Origin: DATFVA01 sp963839165
Lineage (GTDB): Bacteria > Bacteroidota > Ignavibacteria > Ignavibacteriales > Ignavibacteriaceae
Reading direction: 5' to 3'
NCBI GenBank assembly: GCA_963839165.1
Contig: CAWIUG010000005.1
Coordinates: 744,001 to 808,000, forward strand
Length of the DNA stretch: 64,000 bases
A model generated the notes under the pieces. The model did no database searches. It worked only from the letters and a program-made list of their open reading frames with translations, and was not told the origin of the DNA. Below are positions 46,574 through 54,063 of this stretch, in pieces. Numbering within the stretch: the stretch's first letter is position 1; every line of letters starts with the position of its first letter. A program made the position numbers and the translations under genes.

Positions 46574-47551
46574 ATGGAATCATTCCAAAATAAGTATACA
46601 CGGCTGTTTGAAACAGCAAAAGACGGAATATTAATTCTTAATGCCGATAACGGAAGGATTGAAGATGTTAACCCGTATCTTGCCAAATTGTTAGGATATC
46701 CTAAAAACAGGTTACTGAAAAAAAGTATCTGGGATATAAGTTCAACTCAGAATATTGAGTATTCAAAACAGCTGTACAAAGAGCTGAAGGAAAAGAAATA
46801 TGTGCGTTATGAGGATCTACCTCTGCAGGCTTCCGACGGGAGTTTGATCGACGTGGAAATTGTAAGCAATGTTTATAAAGTCAATAAAGAAAAAGTTATA
46901 CAATGTAATATTCGTGAGATTTCAAAAAGAAAGGGTCTTGAAAAAATAACTCAGGAGAATGTTAAAGTTAAAGAATCCTTAATTAAAGAATTACAGCATC
47001 GTACAATAAACAGCTTTACGGTGCTTATCAGCCTGATCAGGCTCAGGGGGGAAATGTCCAGCTCAGACGAAACCAAACTGATCCTTGAAGACCTGGAAAT
47101 AAAAATAAAGTCGATTACTGACTTATACTCATTACTTTCAGAAGGCAATAATTCCTTTGAAGTGAAGATCGATTTATATTTTAATAAAATGATTGAGCGA
47201 ATGTCTGCTTTATCAAAAAATATAGTAATGCATAAAAATATTGAAGAGATCTCTGTTTCGGATAAAAAAGCTTCTACCCTTGGTATGATCCTGGTTGAAC
47301 TATTATTTAACGCAATCAAATATGCCTTCCCCGATTCCGAAAAAGGAGAGATTAATGTAACTCTAAAATCAAAGAAGGGACTAACATTCATCATTGAAGA
47401 TAATGGGGTGGGTTTGAAAAAAGATTTTAATTTTGACCGTGATAAAGGCCTCGGGCTCGAACTTGTAGAAATGATGGTAAAACAGCTCTCCGGTACAATT
47501 ATCTTTCAATCAGGAAAAGGGACCAAAATTACTATGAAATTTCCCTCATAA
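46574..47551 (+). CDS. Soluble PAS-domain histidine kinase (HisKA_2/HWE-like)
   Basis: A 325-residue sensor kinase without membrane segments, so it senses an internal signal. The PAS domain (about 8-120) reads FETAKDGILILNADNGRIED and LLGYPKNRLL. The phospho-acceptor region is KELQHRTINSFTVLISLIRL with His142, as in the HisKA_2/HWE class (usual form ELxHRxKN). The ATPase part has the N box LVELLFNAIKYAFP, DNGVGLKKDF and GLGLELVEMMVKQLSG. It is flanked by the two response regulators and is their most likely phosphate donor. The ATG is preceded by AAGGAG at good distance. Confidence 0.92.
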   Translation: MESFQNKYTRLFETAKDGILILNADNGRIEDVNPYLAKLLGYPKNRLLKKSIWDISSTQNIEYSKQLYKELKEKKYVRYEDLPLQASDGSLIDVEIVSNVYKVNKEKVIQCNIREISKRKGLEKITQENVKVKESLIKELQHRTINSFTVLISLIRLRGEMSSSDETKLILEDLEIKIKSITDLYSLLSEGNNSFEVKIDLYFNKMIERMSALSKNIVMHKNIEEISVSDKKASTLGMILVELLFNAIKYAFPDSEKGEINVTLKSKKGLTFIIEDNGVGLKKDFNFDRDKGLGLELVEMMVKQLSGTIIFQSGKGTKITMKFPS

Positions 47552-47602
47552 ACCCTTGCAGTTTTTTTTCAGGAACAAGTTCTAATCATTCTCAACCTGA
47601 AG

Positions 47603-47638
47603 ACCTAAATCCTTTTTCATCCCATTGGTCTATTGTTA
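47603..47638 (+). promoter_or_regulatory. Island motif copy 2, upstream of the small exported protein
   Basis: AAATCCTTTTTCATCCCATT at 47607-47626, then GGTCTATTGTTATAT. It matches the island consensus; counting 17 bp after TTTTTC places TTATAT at the -10 position. The distance to the ATG at 47688 is about 70 nt. Confidence 0.6.
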
Positions 47639-47687
47639 TATCCCGCAAATTGTTATAACCTTGATTACACATAAAAAGGAAAAACCT

Positions 47688-48059
47688 ATGAAAAATCTAA
47701 TTTTGCTATTTGTAATATTAGTTCCGTTTTCATTATTTGCTCAGGATAAAAATGAGAGCAGCAGGATAAAAACGGATGATGAGACTAATACCTGGATGAA
47801 CAAAATTTCGTCAGATTCTGAAATGCGGGTTATAATGATGGAAATGATGATGGAGAAAGCAAGCGTAAATAAAGCGGAAATGACGAAACTTGCTAATGCT
47901 ATAGTAAGTAATCCGGAACTGACCAGGATGATCGTCAATGAAAATAATGCAAAAAGCGGTAAAGAAGATGTATCTCTGGAACCGAAATCGCGCGGAATGA
48001 TGAGTGATAGTGCAGAGGTGAAGAAAATGTCTCTTACGAAGCCTGTTTACAGGAAATGA
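47688..48059 (+). CDS. Small exported protein between kinase and second regulator
   Basis: A 123-residue protein. The start at 47688 gives a clean signal peptide (MKNLILLFVILVPFSLFAQD) and has AAAAAGGA upstream; the frame is open from 47625, but that extension is not leader-like. The mature part is charged and helical, with a Met-rich segment (SDSEMRVIMMEMMMEKASVN) and ending MSLTKPVYRK. I do not recognise a domain. Its position between the kinase and regulator 2, and the ATGA overlap with the latter, suggest a role in signalling such as a periplasmic sensor or a target. Confidence 0.75.
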   Translation: MKNLILLFVILVPFSLFAQDKNESSRIKTDDETNTWMNKISSDSEMRVIMMEMMMEKASVNKAEMTKLANAIVSNPELTRMIVNENNAKSGKEDVSLEPKSRGMMSDSAEVKKMSLTKPVYRK

Positions 48060-48778
48060 AACAAAGCGCAATTGCGTGGAAATATATTATGAAAAAAATC
48101 AGATTGCTACTTATTGAAGATAACCGTTTGCTGAGGGATGGAATTCTTTCTATTGTTAAATCTCAAAAAGACATTCATGTGATAGCAGCATCCGGAGATG
48201 GTAAGAGTACACTATTCAAAATTAAACAGCTCAAGCCGAATATTGTTCTTCTGGATCTGGGTTTGCGGAGCCAGAACAGTTTACATGTTGTGGAAATAGT
48301 AAAGAAGGATTTTCCGCAAGCCAAAATCATTGTTATGGATCTGGCACCCGTCCAGGCGGATATACTGCAGTATGTAAAAGCCGGGGCGAACGGCTTTATC
48401 CTTAAGGATACCTCCCTTAAGGATTTCCTGATCACAATAAGGTCTGTCGCTGAAGGTTCAATAGTGCTTCCCCCGGTTTTGGTTGATTCGCTTTTTTCGC
48501 AGATTATTGATTATGCGGTAAAACAAGACAGGTCCGCATTGAAGGATGCCGTTAAAATGACAAAACGTGAACGCGAGGTAATAATCTTGCTTGGTGAAGG
48601 TAGAAGCAATAAGGAAATTGCACAATCAATTCACGTCTCAACTTATACGGTTAAGAGCCATATTCATAATATTATGGAGAAGCTCGCGCTGCATACACGA
48701 CTGGAAATAGCGAATTATTCCTACTCAGGAGAAACACTAAAGACGATCGCTAAGAGTATTTCAACCATAAGTAATTAA
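48056..48778 (+). CDS. LuxR/FixJ-type response regulator 2 (atypical receiver)
   Basis: A 240-residue paralogue of regulator 1. With the start at 48056 (ATGA overlap, ACAGGAA upstream) the phospho-acceptor is Asp67 (IVLLDLGLR), the switch position is Asp95 (IIVMDLAP) and the lysine Lys117 (GFILKDT). An internal ATG at 48089 gives the more usual N-terminus MKKIRLLLIEDNRLL, so the true start is uncertain. The LuxR HTH has MTKREREVIILLGEGRSNKE and HVSTYTVKSHIHNIMEKL, almost the same recognition helix as regulator 1, so both may bind the same sites. Confidence 0.92.
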   Translation: MKQSAIAWKYIMKKIRLLLIEDNRLLRDGILSIVKSQKDIHVIAASGDGKSTLFKIKQLKPNIVLLDLGLRSQNSLHVVEIVKKDFPQAKIIVMDLAPVQADILQYVKAGANGFILKDTSLKDFLITIRSVAEGSIVLPPVLVDSLFSQIIDYAVKQDRSALKDAVKMTKREREVIILLGEGRSNKEIAQSIHVSTYTVKSHIHNIMEKLALHTRLEIANYSYSGETLKTIAKSISTISN

Positions 48779-48837
48779 CGCATAAAATAAAGAGGGACAT
48801 CAGTTTCTCCCGCTAAAGATCCCACATTTTTATCTGC

Positions 48838-48880
48838 CCAAAAGGATTAATCCTTTTTTCATCCATTCGATTTATTTTTT
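48838..48880 (+). promoter_or_regulatory. Island motif copy 3, upstream of the radical SAM gene
   Basis: CCAAAAGGATTAATCC at 48838-48853 then TTTTTTCATCCATTCGATTT. It shares the CAAAAG flank and the TTTTTCATCC core with the other copies. It lies about 60 nt after the stop of regulator 2 and about 150 nt before the radical SAM start. Confidence 0.55.
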
Positions 48881-49013
48881 GCAGGATTTAATTTTAATAT
48901 CTTTTTATCGTGATAAATAGGAACGAACAGAGCATTATGAACTTTTATCGTTTTGAAAGCATAAGAAACGTCTTATTCCGGAAATCAGAAGTGGAAGTAA
49001 TGAGTAATAAATC

Positions 49014-50378
49014 ATGTTAAAATTAATACAAAAAAATCCCCGTTGTCTGTTGATACATCCAAAGTTTTCACCGTACAGTTTTTGGAACTTCGTTGAAGTC
49101 AGCAAGATAGTCGGTGCAAAATATCTGGCAGCACCATTAGGATTGATGACTGTAGCAGCACTTCTGCCTCCCGAATGGGAAATAAAAATAATTGATATGA
49201 ATGTTGAAACCCTGCTTGACGAGCATTTTGAATGGGCCGACCTGGTATTTACGGGCGGTATGCTGCCGCAGCAAATCGGCATACTGGATATCATTAAACT
49301 GGCGCACCAAAAACATAAGCCGATTATTGTGGGGGGACCGGATCCTACATCTCAACCCCATCTTTATCAATCCGCTGATTACCTTGTGCGTGGTGAGGGT
49401 GAAGTAACCATTCCGGTGCTGTTAAATGATCTGGCCAATAGAATAGAGAGCGGCGAGTACATATCCTCTGAATATGCCGATATGACCCAGGCCGTTGTAC
49501 CAAGATTTGACCTGATAAACTTCAACAATTATGTACACCTGAATATACAATTTACACGCGGCTGTCCTTTTAATTGTGAATTTTGTGATATAATCGAGTT
49601 GTATGGCAGAAAACCGCGATCCAAACCCCCGGAACAATTGATCAGAGAGCTTCAGGCTTTGTATGATCTGAATTATCGTGGTCATATCGATATAGTTGAT
49701 GATAATTTTATCGGGAACAAAAAACAGGTAAAGGAAACCCTGCGGGCAATAAAAGCATGGACACAAAAAAATAAATACCCCTTTTATTTTGGAACTGAGG
49801 CTTCTATAAACCTGGCAGACGATGATGAACTTCTTCAGTTGATGAGAGATGTAGATTTTCGATTGGTGTTTACCGGCCTTGAAACGCCGGAGGATGAAGT
49901 TCTGGAAAAAGCCAATAAGAAAACAAATATGAACAGATCAATTGTTGACGCGACAAAAAAAATCAGTTCATACGGTATGGTGGTCAACGCAGGATTTATC
50001 ATAGGGTTTGACAATGAGAACGGCCAGACCGCAAAAAAAATGAACGCATTAATACAGGATACGGGGATATGCACTGCAATGCTGGGATTATTATATGCAT
50101 TACCAAACACAAAGTTAACCAGGCGGCTGCATCTGGAGGGAAGATTATTTGAAGAATTTTCGGTTTTTACGGATAATAAGACTCAGATTGATCAGGCCTC
50201 AAGCGGATTAAACTTTATAACTTTGAGACCCAGGACAGAAATTCTAAGAGACTTTGTCGAGGTTATAAAATATATATACAATCCCGAACAGTATTATGAC
50301 AGAGTAATCCGTACTTGCCTGAGTCTGAAAGCTACAAACAAGTATAAGCCTGATTTAAAAAGATCCGCAGGAATTTGA
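49014..50378 (+). CDS. B12-binding-domain radical SAM protein (DUF4070 type), main part; frameshifted near the 3' end
   Basis: The N-terminal cobalamin-binding-like domain (about 1-140: LIHPKFSPYSFWNF, VFTGGMLPQQIGI, IIVGGPDPTSQPHL) has no DxHxxG, so B12 binding is uncertain. The radical SAM core carries the cluster motif CPFNCEFCDI (Cys-x3-Cys-x2-Cys, at about 182-189), then IDIVDDNFIGNKKQVKE and FGTEASINLADDDELL. The region after about 390 is the DUF4070 domain, but the frame stops after LKRSAGI while the next frame continues it. Adding one base at about 50373 would give an approximately 545-residue enzyme. Such proteins often modify lipids or hopanoids; the substrate here is unknown. Confidence 0.88.
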   Translation: MLKLIQKNPRCLLIHPKFSPYSFWNFVEVSKIVGAKYLAAPLGLMTVAALLPPEWEIKIIDMNVETLLDEHFEWADLVFTGGMLPQQIGILDIIKLAHQKHKPIIVGGPDPTSQPHLYQSADYLVRGEGEVTIPVLLNDLANRIESGEYISSEYADMTQAVVPRFDLINFNNYVHLNIQFTRGCPFNCEFCDIIELYGRKPRSKPPEQLIRELQALYDLNYRGHIDIVDDNFIGNKKQVKETLRAIKAWTQKNKYPFYFGTEASINLADDDELLQLMRDVDFRLVFTGLETPEDEVLEKANKKTNMNRSIVDATKKISSYGMVVNAGFIIGFDNENGQTAKKMNALIQDTGICTAMLGLLYALPNTKLTRRLHLEGRLFEEFSVFTDNKTQIDQASSGLNFITLRPRTEILRDFVEVIKYIYNPEQYYDRVIRTCLSLKATNKYKPDLKRSAGI

Positions 50379-50653
50379 GATCATTTTCAAGAATTGTAAG
50401 GCAGGTCGGATTTAACAGAATAACCGGAAAGTCATTCTGGAAAATGTTCTTTACTGTTCTGCTTAAAAATCCGAAAGCCATCGAATGGGGTATAAGTCTT
50501 TCTGCAATGTTCATACACTTTTATAATCACTCTAATTTTATAATCGGTCTTACGAATCAGCAGATCGATGAAATCGAGAAATACGGAGAGGATATATACA
50601 ATCAGAACAGACTTAAAATGACCGAAGAAAAAGTAGCTAGTTATTCAAAATAA
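50375..50653 (+). CDS. C-terminal DUF4070 tail of the radical SAM protein, out of frame
   Basis: The 92 codons from TTG at 50375 overlap the previous stop by 4 nt. LRSFSRIVRQVGFNRITGKS and FTVLLKNPKAIEWGISLSAM are what the end of DUF4070 radical SAM proteins looks like (a basic helix followed by a K-N-P-x-A-(I/L) segment). It has no proper start codon or ribosome-binding site. It is best read as the 3' part of one gene with a -1 base error or mutation in GGAATTT at about 50370-50376. Confidence 0.6.
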   Translation: MRSFSRIVRQVGFNRITGKSFWKMFFTVLLKNPKAIEWGISLSAMFIHFYNHSNFIIGLTNQQIDEIEKYGEDIYNQNRLKMTEEKVASYSK

Positions 50654-50795
50654 AGTTTATGAATACTATATGTTAATAAGCCGTCACTATAAATAAACCA
50701 GGCGCTGCTGAGATCTAATCCCTGTTTCAACTACGGATAACACTTTTGGTGATAGGGATTGGTCCAACTGCTCCTGAACTTCTTACACAACGCCG

Positions 50796-50838
50796 AAAAA
50801 GTAGTAGTCCTTCTTTCATCCCCCCGCTCTATATAATA
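50796..50838 (+). promoter_or_regulatory. Island motif copy 4, upstream of the DUF4398 lipoprotein
   Basis: GTAGTAGTCCTTCTTTCATC at 50801-50820, then a run of C and CTATATAATACACC. The TATAAT is the best -10-like box of all copies, and ATAATACACC recurs in copy 7. It is about 85 nt upstream of the GTG at 50922. Confidence 0.65.
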
Positions 50839-50921
50839 CACCGTTAATAATTAGTACATTAAAACATTAAACAATGATTTTAGGTACTTGAATTAACCTT
50901 AAAATAAAGTTGGAGTATACA

Positions 50922-51302
50922 GTGAAGAAAATGAAAATAGTACTATTAACAGGGGGGGTTCTCTTAGGTTTACTGGCTATAGGATGCGGCAGCAGTCCTG
51001 CCGTGATAGATAAGGAATCGTCTACATCCTCGATCCGGGCGGCTGAAGAAGTAGGAGCGTCGGGTATTTCCAGCGCAGCGCTCTACCTGCAATTAGCGAA
51101 AGAAGAGTTAGGAAAAGCCGAGGCGTTTGCAGCAAATGGCGAGAAAAAACAAGCCGACTCAATGCTGCTGCGTGCAAGTGTGGACGGCGAACTGGCCGTG
51201 GCATTATCACGAAGTGACGCTGACAGGAAGGAAGCCGCAGATGCGATGGATCGTGTGAAAAAACTTAGACAGGACAATAACTTATCTGAAGAAAGGAATT
51301 AA
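50922..51302 (+). CDS. DUF4398-like lipoprotein
   Basis: The GTG at 50922 is preferred: TTGGAG lies at the right distance upstream, and it yields MKKMKIVLLTGGVLLGLLAIGC with lipobox LAIGC. The 126-residue protein has an Ala/Glu/Lys-rich helical mature part with SSAALYLQLAKEELGKAEAF and AVALSRSDADRKEAADAMDR, typical of the DUF4398 domain. Such proteins are often encoded next to OmpA lipoproteins, as here (2-nt gap to the next gene). A periplasmic coiled-coil spacer role is an inference. Confidence 0.85.
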   Translation: MKKMKIVLLTGGVLLGLLAIGCGSSPAVIDKESSTSSIRAAEEVGASGISSAALYLQLAKEELGKAEAFAANGEKKQADSMLLRASVDGELAVALSRSDADRKEAADAMDRVKKLRQDNNLSEERN

Positions 51303-51304
51303 CA

Positions 51305-53155
51305 ATGAAACCCATGATATATCTTATTGCAGCGGTTTTTACAGTACTTGTTGGCTGCAGCGCAAGTTTGCCCCCTAAGGAATTAGTGGATGCACGTCTG
51401 TCTTTCCAGCAGGCAAATGCAGGTTCCGCAGGAACATTAGTACCTGCAGAATTGCACAAGGCAAGGACAGCTCTTGACCTCGCTGAAAAATCTTTCCTTG
51501 AGGATCCCGATTCTTACGTGACGATTGACCTCGCATACGTAGCAGACCGTAAAGCAAAGTTAGCGGAAGCGCTTGCTACAACATTTGCCGAGAACAAAGC
51601 AACAGAAAAAGCTAAAAAAGATTACGATGTTGCTCAAAATGAAATCATGAAGAACACAGCAGATCAGCTTTCACTTGAACAAAAAGCAAGGATTGATGCT
51701 GAGAAGGTAGCGGCTGATGCACTGGCAGATCTTGCCAAACTTGCAGCAGTTAAGGAAGAAGCCCGTGGTCTGGTGATTACCCTTTCTGGCAGCGTGCTTT
51801 TTGCTTCGAATGAATGGACCCTGCTGCCCGCAGCACAGGACAGGCTGAACCGTGTAGCTGAAGCTCTCATGGTAAATAAAGAACGTGAGCTGACAATTGA
51901 GGGATTTACCGATTCGCAGGGATCTTCCGAACATAACATGGTGTTATCTCAGAAGCGCGCTGACGTAGTTCGCTCATACCTGATCTCCCGCGGATACCCG
52001 GATAATCTTATTCAGGCCAATGGAATTGGTGAGGAAAGACCTGTAGCTAATAATACAAGCGCTGAAGGCAGGGCCAATAACCGCAGGGTGGAAATAGTAG
52101 TAGAATCATGTTACCAAACTCTAAAAGTGATAAAAATTTATAAAAATACGAGGTTGTCTCAAAAGTCTGATATTGTCAACCTGAACTGGTTTCAGGTTCT
52201 AATTCCGATTCGAAATCGAATAATTAGATTCCGAAATAAATTCGGAATGACACACGGAATGAAACCCGGAATGACACCCGAAATGACACCCGGAATGACA
52301 CTTATGAGACAGCCTCATCTTAATAAAGGAAAGAATACTAAAATGTTTAATATAAAAAAGAATCTGTTTCGTCTGGCTTTTCTGATAATTACGATAGCCT
52401 CTTCTGTGGCTCTGATAAGCTGTTCGGATTCAACTTCGCCTGAAACCGGACAAGGACAAATTAAGATAACTATGATTGACGCTCCTGCAGGTTATGATGA
52501 GGTTAACATAGTGGTTACAAGGGTTGAGGTTCATAAAGCCGGCACTGACTCGGTCAGCGGATGGTTCGTAATAAATAACAATGCGGCAACATACGATTTG
52601 CTTACATTAAGGAACGGCGCAAGTGCTATACTTGGGGAAAACTCCCTTGAGGTCGGACACTATACGCAAATAAGATTAATTATTGGTTCGGGCAGCAACG
52701 TGGTGGTTAACGGGATGACTTACCCTCTCATAATACCAAGCGGTGATCAATCGGGACTTAAACTTAATCATCAGTTCGAAATTCAATCGGATTTACTTTA
52801 CGAATTGCTTCTTGATTTTAACGCGGATAGATCAATCGTAATGATCCCGAACGGACAATATAAACTGAAACCTGTTATAAGACTGATCCCGATGGTGGTC
52901 TCCGGTACTATTTCCGGTAAAATAAATCCCTTATCTACCGCGGGATATGTCTATGCAATAAGCGGATCAGACACCGCAGCTACAATGGCAGAGCCGGTTA
53001 CAGGGTCATTTATGATAATGGCTTTACCACAGCAGACGTACAGGGTAGAAGTCTTCTCAGCTAATGTTCTGTATAACGATACAACTGTCAGTAATGTTTC
53101 TGTAATCGCCCGTCAGAATAATGACCTGGGAACACTAACATTAAGTTTGAAATAA
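51305..53155 (+). CDS. OmpA-domain lipoprotein, open frame runs through a MITE-like element into a DUF4382 lipoprotein
   Basis: The ATG at 51305 has AAAGGAATT upstream and gives the lipobox VLVGC (Cys18). Residues about 20-150 are a DUF4398-like helical region (ARLSFQQANAGSAGTLVPAE), and about 155-272 the OmpA C-terminal peptidoglycan-binding domain (LFASNEWTLLPAAQDRLNRV, TIEGFTDSQGS, NRRVEIVVES). After VVES the frame does not stop: it reads an AT-rich stretch and a 167-bp repeat element (GMTHGMKPGMTPEMTPGMT) and then the signal peptide of the next lipoprotein. A natural fusion with an internal lipobox is implausible, so I think the OmpA stop was lost. Sequencing error is the alternative. Confidence 0.8.
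   Translation: MKPMIYLIAAVFTVLVGCSASLPPKELVDARLSFQQANAGSAGTLVPAELHKARTALDLAEKSFLEDPDSYVTIDLAYVADRKAKLAEALATTFAENKATEKAKKDYDVAQNEIMKNTADQLSLEQKARIDAEKVAADALADLAKLAAVKEEARGLVITLSGSVLFASNEWTLLPAAQDRLNRVAEALMVNKERELTIEGFTDSQGSSEHNMVLSQKRADVVRSYLISRGYPDNLIQANGIGEERPVANNTSAEGRANNRRVEIVVESCYQTLKVIKIYKNTRLSQKSDIVNLNWFQVLIPIRNRIIRFRNKFGMTHGMKPGMTPEMTPGMTLMRQPHLNKGKNTKMFNIKKNLFRLAFLIITIASSVALISCSDSTSPETGQGQIKITMIDAPAGYDEVNIVVTRVEVHKAGTDSVSGWFVINNNAATYDLLTLRNGASAILGENSLEVGHYTQIRLIIGSGSNVVVNGMTYPLIIPSGDQSGLKLNHQFEIQSDLLYELLLDFNADRSIVMIPNGQYKLKPVIRLIPMVVSGTISGKINPLSTAGYVYAISGSDTAATMAEPVTGSFMIMALPQQTYRVEVFSANVLYNDTTVSNVSVIARQNNDLGTLTLSLK
52150..52316. mobile_element. MITE-like 167-bp element with imperfect terminal inverted repeats
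   Basis: The left end GAGGTTGTCTCAAAAG (52150-52165) matches the reverse complement of the right end CTTATGAGACAGCCTC (52301-52316) at 14 of 16 positions. Inside are hairpins AACCTGAA/TTCAGGTT (about 52179-52199) and ATTCCGAA/TTCGGAAT (52228-52248), then the 12-bp tandem array. I see no transposase and no clear target duplication. Ends of the GAGGCTGTCTCA type are common for insertion sequences, as I recall. Confidence 0.6.
52243..52301 (+). repeat. 12-bp tandem repeat, about 4.9 copies
   Basis: Units of CGGAATGACACC with one or two changes (ending CA or AAACC, and CGAAATG in one copy) occupy 52243-52301. Since 12 is a multiple of three, copy-number changes would not close the reading frame that crosses it. 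The unit starts within the right arm of the ATTCCGAA/TTCGGAAT hairpin, so it probably grew by duplication of that arm. Confidence 0.8.
52343..53155 (+). CDS. DUF4382-like lipoprotein (internal start of the fused frame)
   Basis: The ATG at 52343 has AAAGGAAAG upstream and begins MFNIKKNLFRLAFLIITIAS, a normal signal with lipobox ALISC, so 270 residues are probably translated as a separate lipoprotein. The mature part follows DUF4382: GQIKITMIDAPAGYDEVNIV, VINNNAATYDLLTLRNGA, LEVGHYTQIRLIIGSGS and YKLKPVIRLIP. A second beta domain (about 185-270) of carboxypeptidase-regulatory-like type ends the protein. The function of DUF4382 is unknown. It is in the same frame as the upstream OmpA gene because of the inserted repeat element. 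Confidence 0.8.
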   Translation: MFNIKKNLFRLAFLIITIASSVALISCSDSTSPETGQGQIKITMIDAPAGYDEVNIVVTRVEVHKAGTDSVSGWFVINNNAATYDLLTLRNGASAILGENSLEVGHYTQIRLIIGSGSNVVVNGMTYPLIIPSGDQSGLKLNHQFEIQSDLLYELLLDFNADRSIVMIPNGQYKLKPVIRLIPMVVSGTISGKINPLSTAGYVYAISGSDTAATMAEPVTGSFMIMALPQQTYRVEVFSANVLYNDTTVSNVSVIARQNNDLGTLTLSLK

Positions 53156-53184
53156 ATTAAAATATTTGAAGGAATTATTATTAA

Positions 53185-53643
53185 ATGAAAAAGTTTATTA
53201 AGTGTGCTGTAGTTTTAGTACTAATGTTATTCTTTATAAAACCCGCGGCGGCCCAGGACCGTGGATTCGGAATGGGAATAATATTGGGAGAACCAACAGG
53301 GTTGAGCGCAAAGTTATGGACAAGCAGCGATAACGCTTTTGATTTCGCGGCCGCATGGTCTCTAAGGGGCGAGGGAAATTTACTTCTCCAGGCTGATTAC
53401 GTGTGGCATTTCTTTAATGTGATCCCGGTTTCTTCGGGCAAGCTGCCCCTTTATATCGGGATCGGCGGCAGAGCGCTTCTGGCTAATGATCCTCAATTGG
53501 GTGTAAGGATTCCATTTGGCATGGATTACCTGTTCGCTACTGCCCCTGTGGATATTTTTGTGGAACTCGCACCTATTCTTGATTTGTCACCCGCAACTGA
53601 CTTCGGTGTGGGAGGAGGACTAGGAGTACGATATTGGTTTTAG
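53185..53643 (+). CDS. Small outer-membrane beta-barrel-like protein
   Basis: A 152-residue exported protein (signal to about residue 23, ending AAAQ). The mature part alternates Gly and aromatic residues as in small barrels: GFGMGIILGEPTGLSAKLWT, FDFAAAWSLRGEGNLLLQAD and a C-terminal GVGGGLGVRYWF with a terminal aromatic residue, the usual outer-membrane insertion signal. The enzyme or pore function is unknown. It follows the DUF4382 gene by 29 nt and has GAAGGAATT upstream of its ATG. Confidence 0.8.
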   Translation: MKKFIKCAVVLVLMLFFIKPAAAQDRGFGMGIILGEPTGLSAKLWTSSDNAFDFAAAWSLRGEGNLLLQADYVWHFFNVIPVSSGKLPLYIGIGGRALLANDPQLGVRIPFGMDYLFATAPVDIFVELAPILDLSPATDFGVGGGLGVRYWF

Positions 53644-53683
53644 TGCTGCATAGTTGAAGAGATATGGATCTAATAACAAAGGT

Positions 53684-53878
53684 ATGAATATGAATATGTA
53701 TATGAATTATGTTTTTGGTATCGGTGTAATAATGTTATGGTCTCAGGGGTTTTTGTTTCCATACACCTATATAGGTTTTTTAGAGATTCTTATGGCCTTG
53801 TCACTTTCGATCTTTCTCCTTAATAAACTTCCTAAGCTTAAACTTCTTTTTATTAAGGCCGCTAAAAGAGATGATTAA
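53684..53878 (+). CDS. Small two-helix membrane protein
   Basis: About 64 residues with two hydrophobic segments (VFGIGVIMLWSQGFLFPYTY and ILMALSLSIFLLNKL) and a basic C-terminus KLLFIKAAKRDD. Several start codons are possible (TTG 53654, ATG 53684, ATG 53690). AAAGG at 53678-53682 would best suit ATG 53690, and I report 53684 as the middle choice. No family recognised. It is probably the last gene of the lipoprotein cluster. Confidence 0.5.
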   Translation: MNMNMYMNYVFGIGVIMLWSQGFLFPYTYIGFLEILMALSLSIFLLNKLPKLKLLFIKAAKRDD

Positions 53879-53968
53879 TTTTTCAATTAACTTCGGCTTT
53901 TGACTGGTTTACGGAGAATTCTGAACTATAGACATGCAGATATCAGGATTCCCCGCAAACACTTCAGC

Positions 53969-54010
53969 CAAAAGAGGTAGTCCCTTTTTCATCCCTTTGA
54001 CCGATTGTAA
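53969..54010 (+). promoter_or_regulatory. Island motif copy 5, upstream of the Mla operon
   Basis: CCAAAAGAGGTAG, then TCCCTTTTTCATCCCTTTG at 53981-53999 and ACCGATTGTAA. The two TCCCTTT halves are 11 bp apart, about one helical turn. It starts about 90 nt after the preceding stop and is about 60 nt upstream of the mlaE ATG. One of the two best copies. Confidence 0.7.
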
Positions 54011-54063
54011 ACTTTGATCTTTCTGTCTAATATGATACTAATCATAATTGTATAAAGGAAAGA

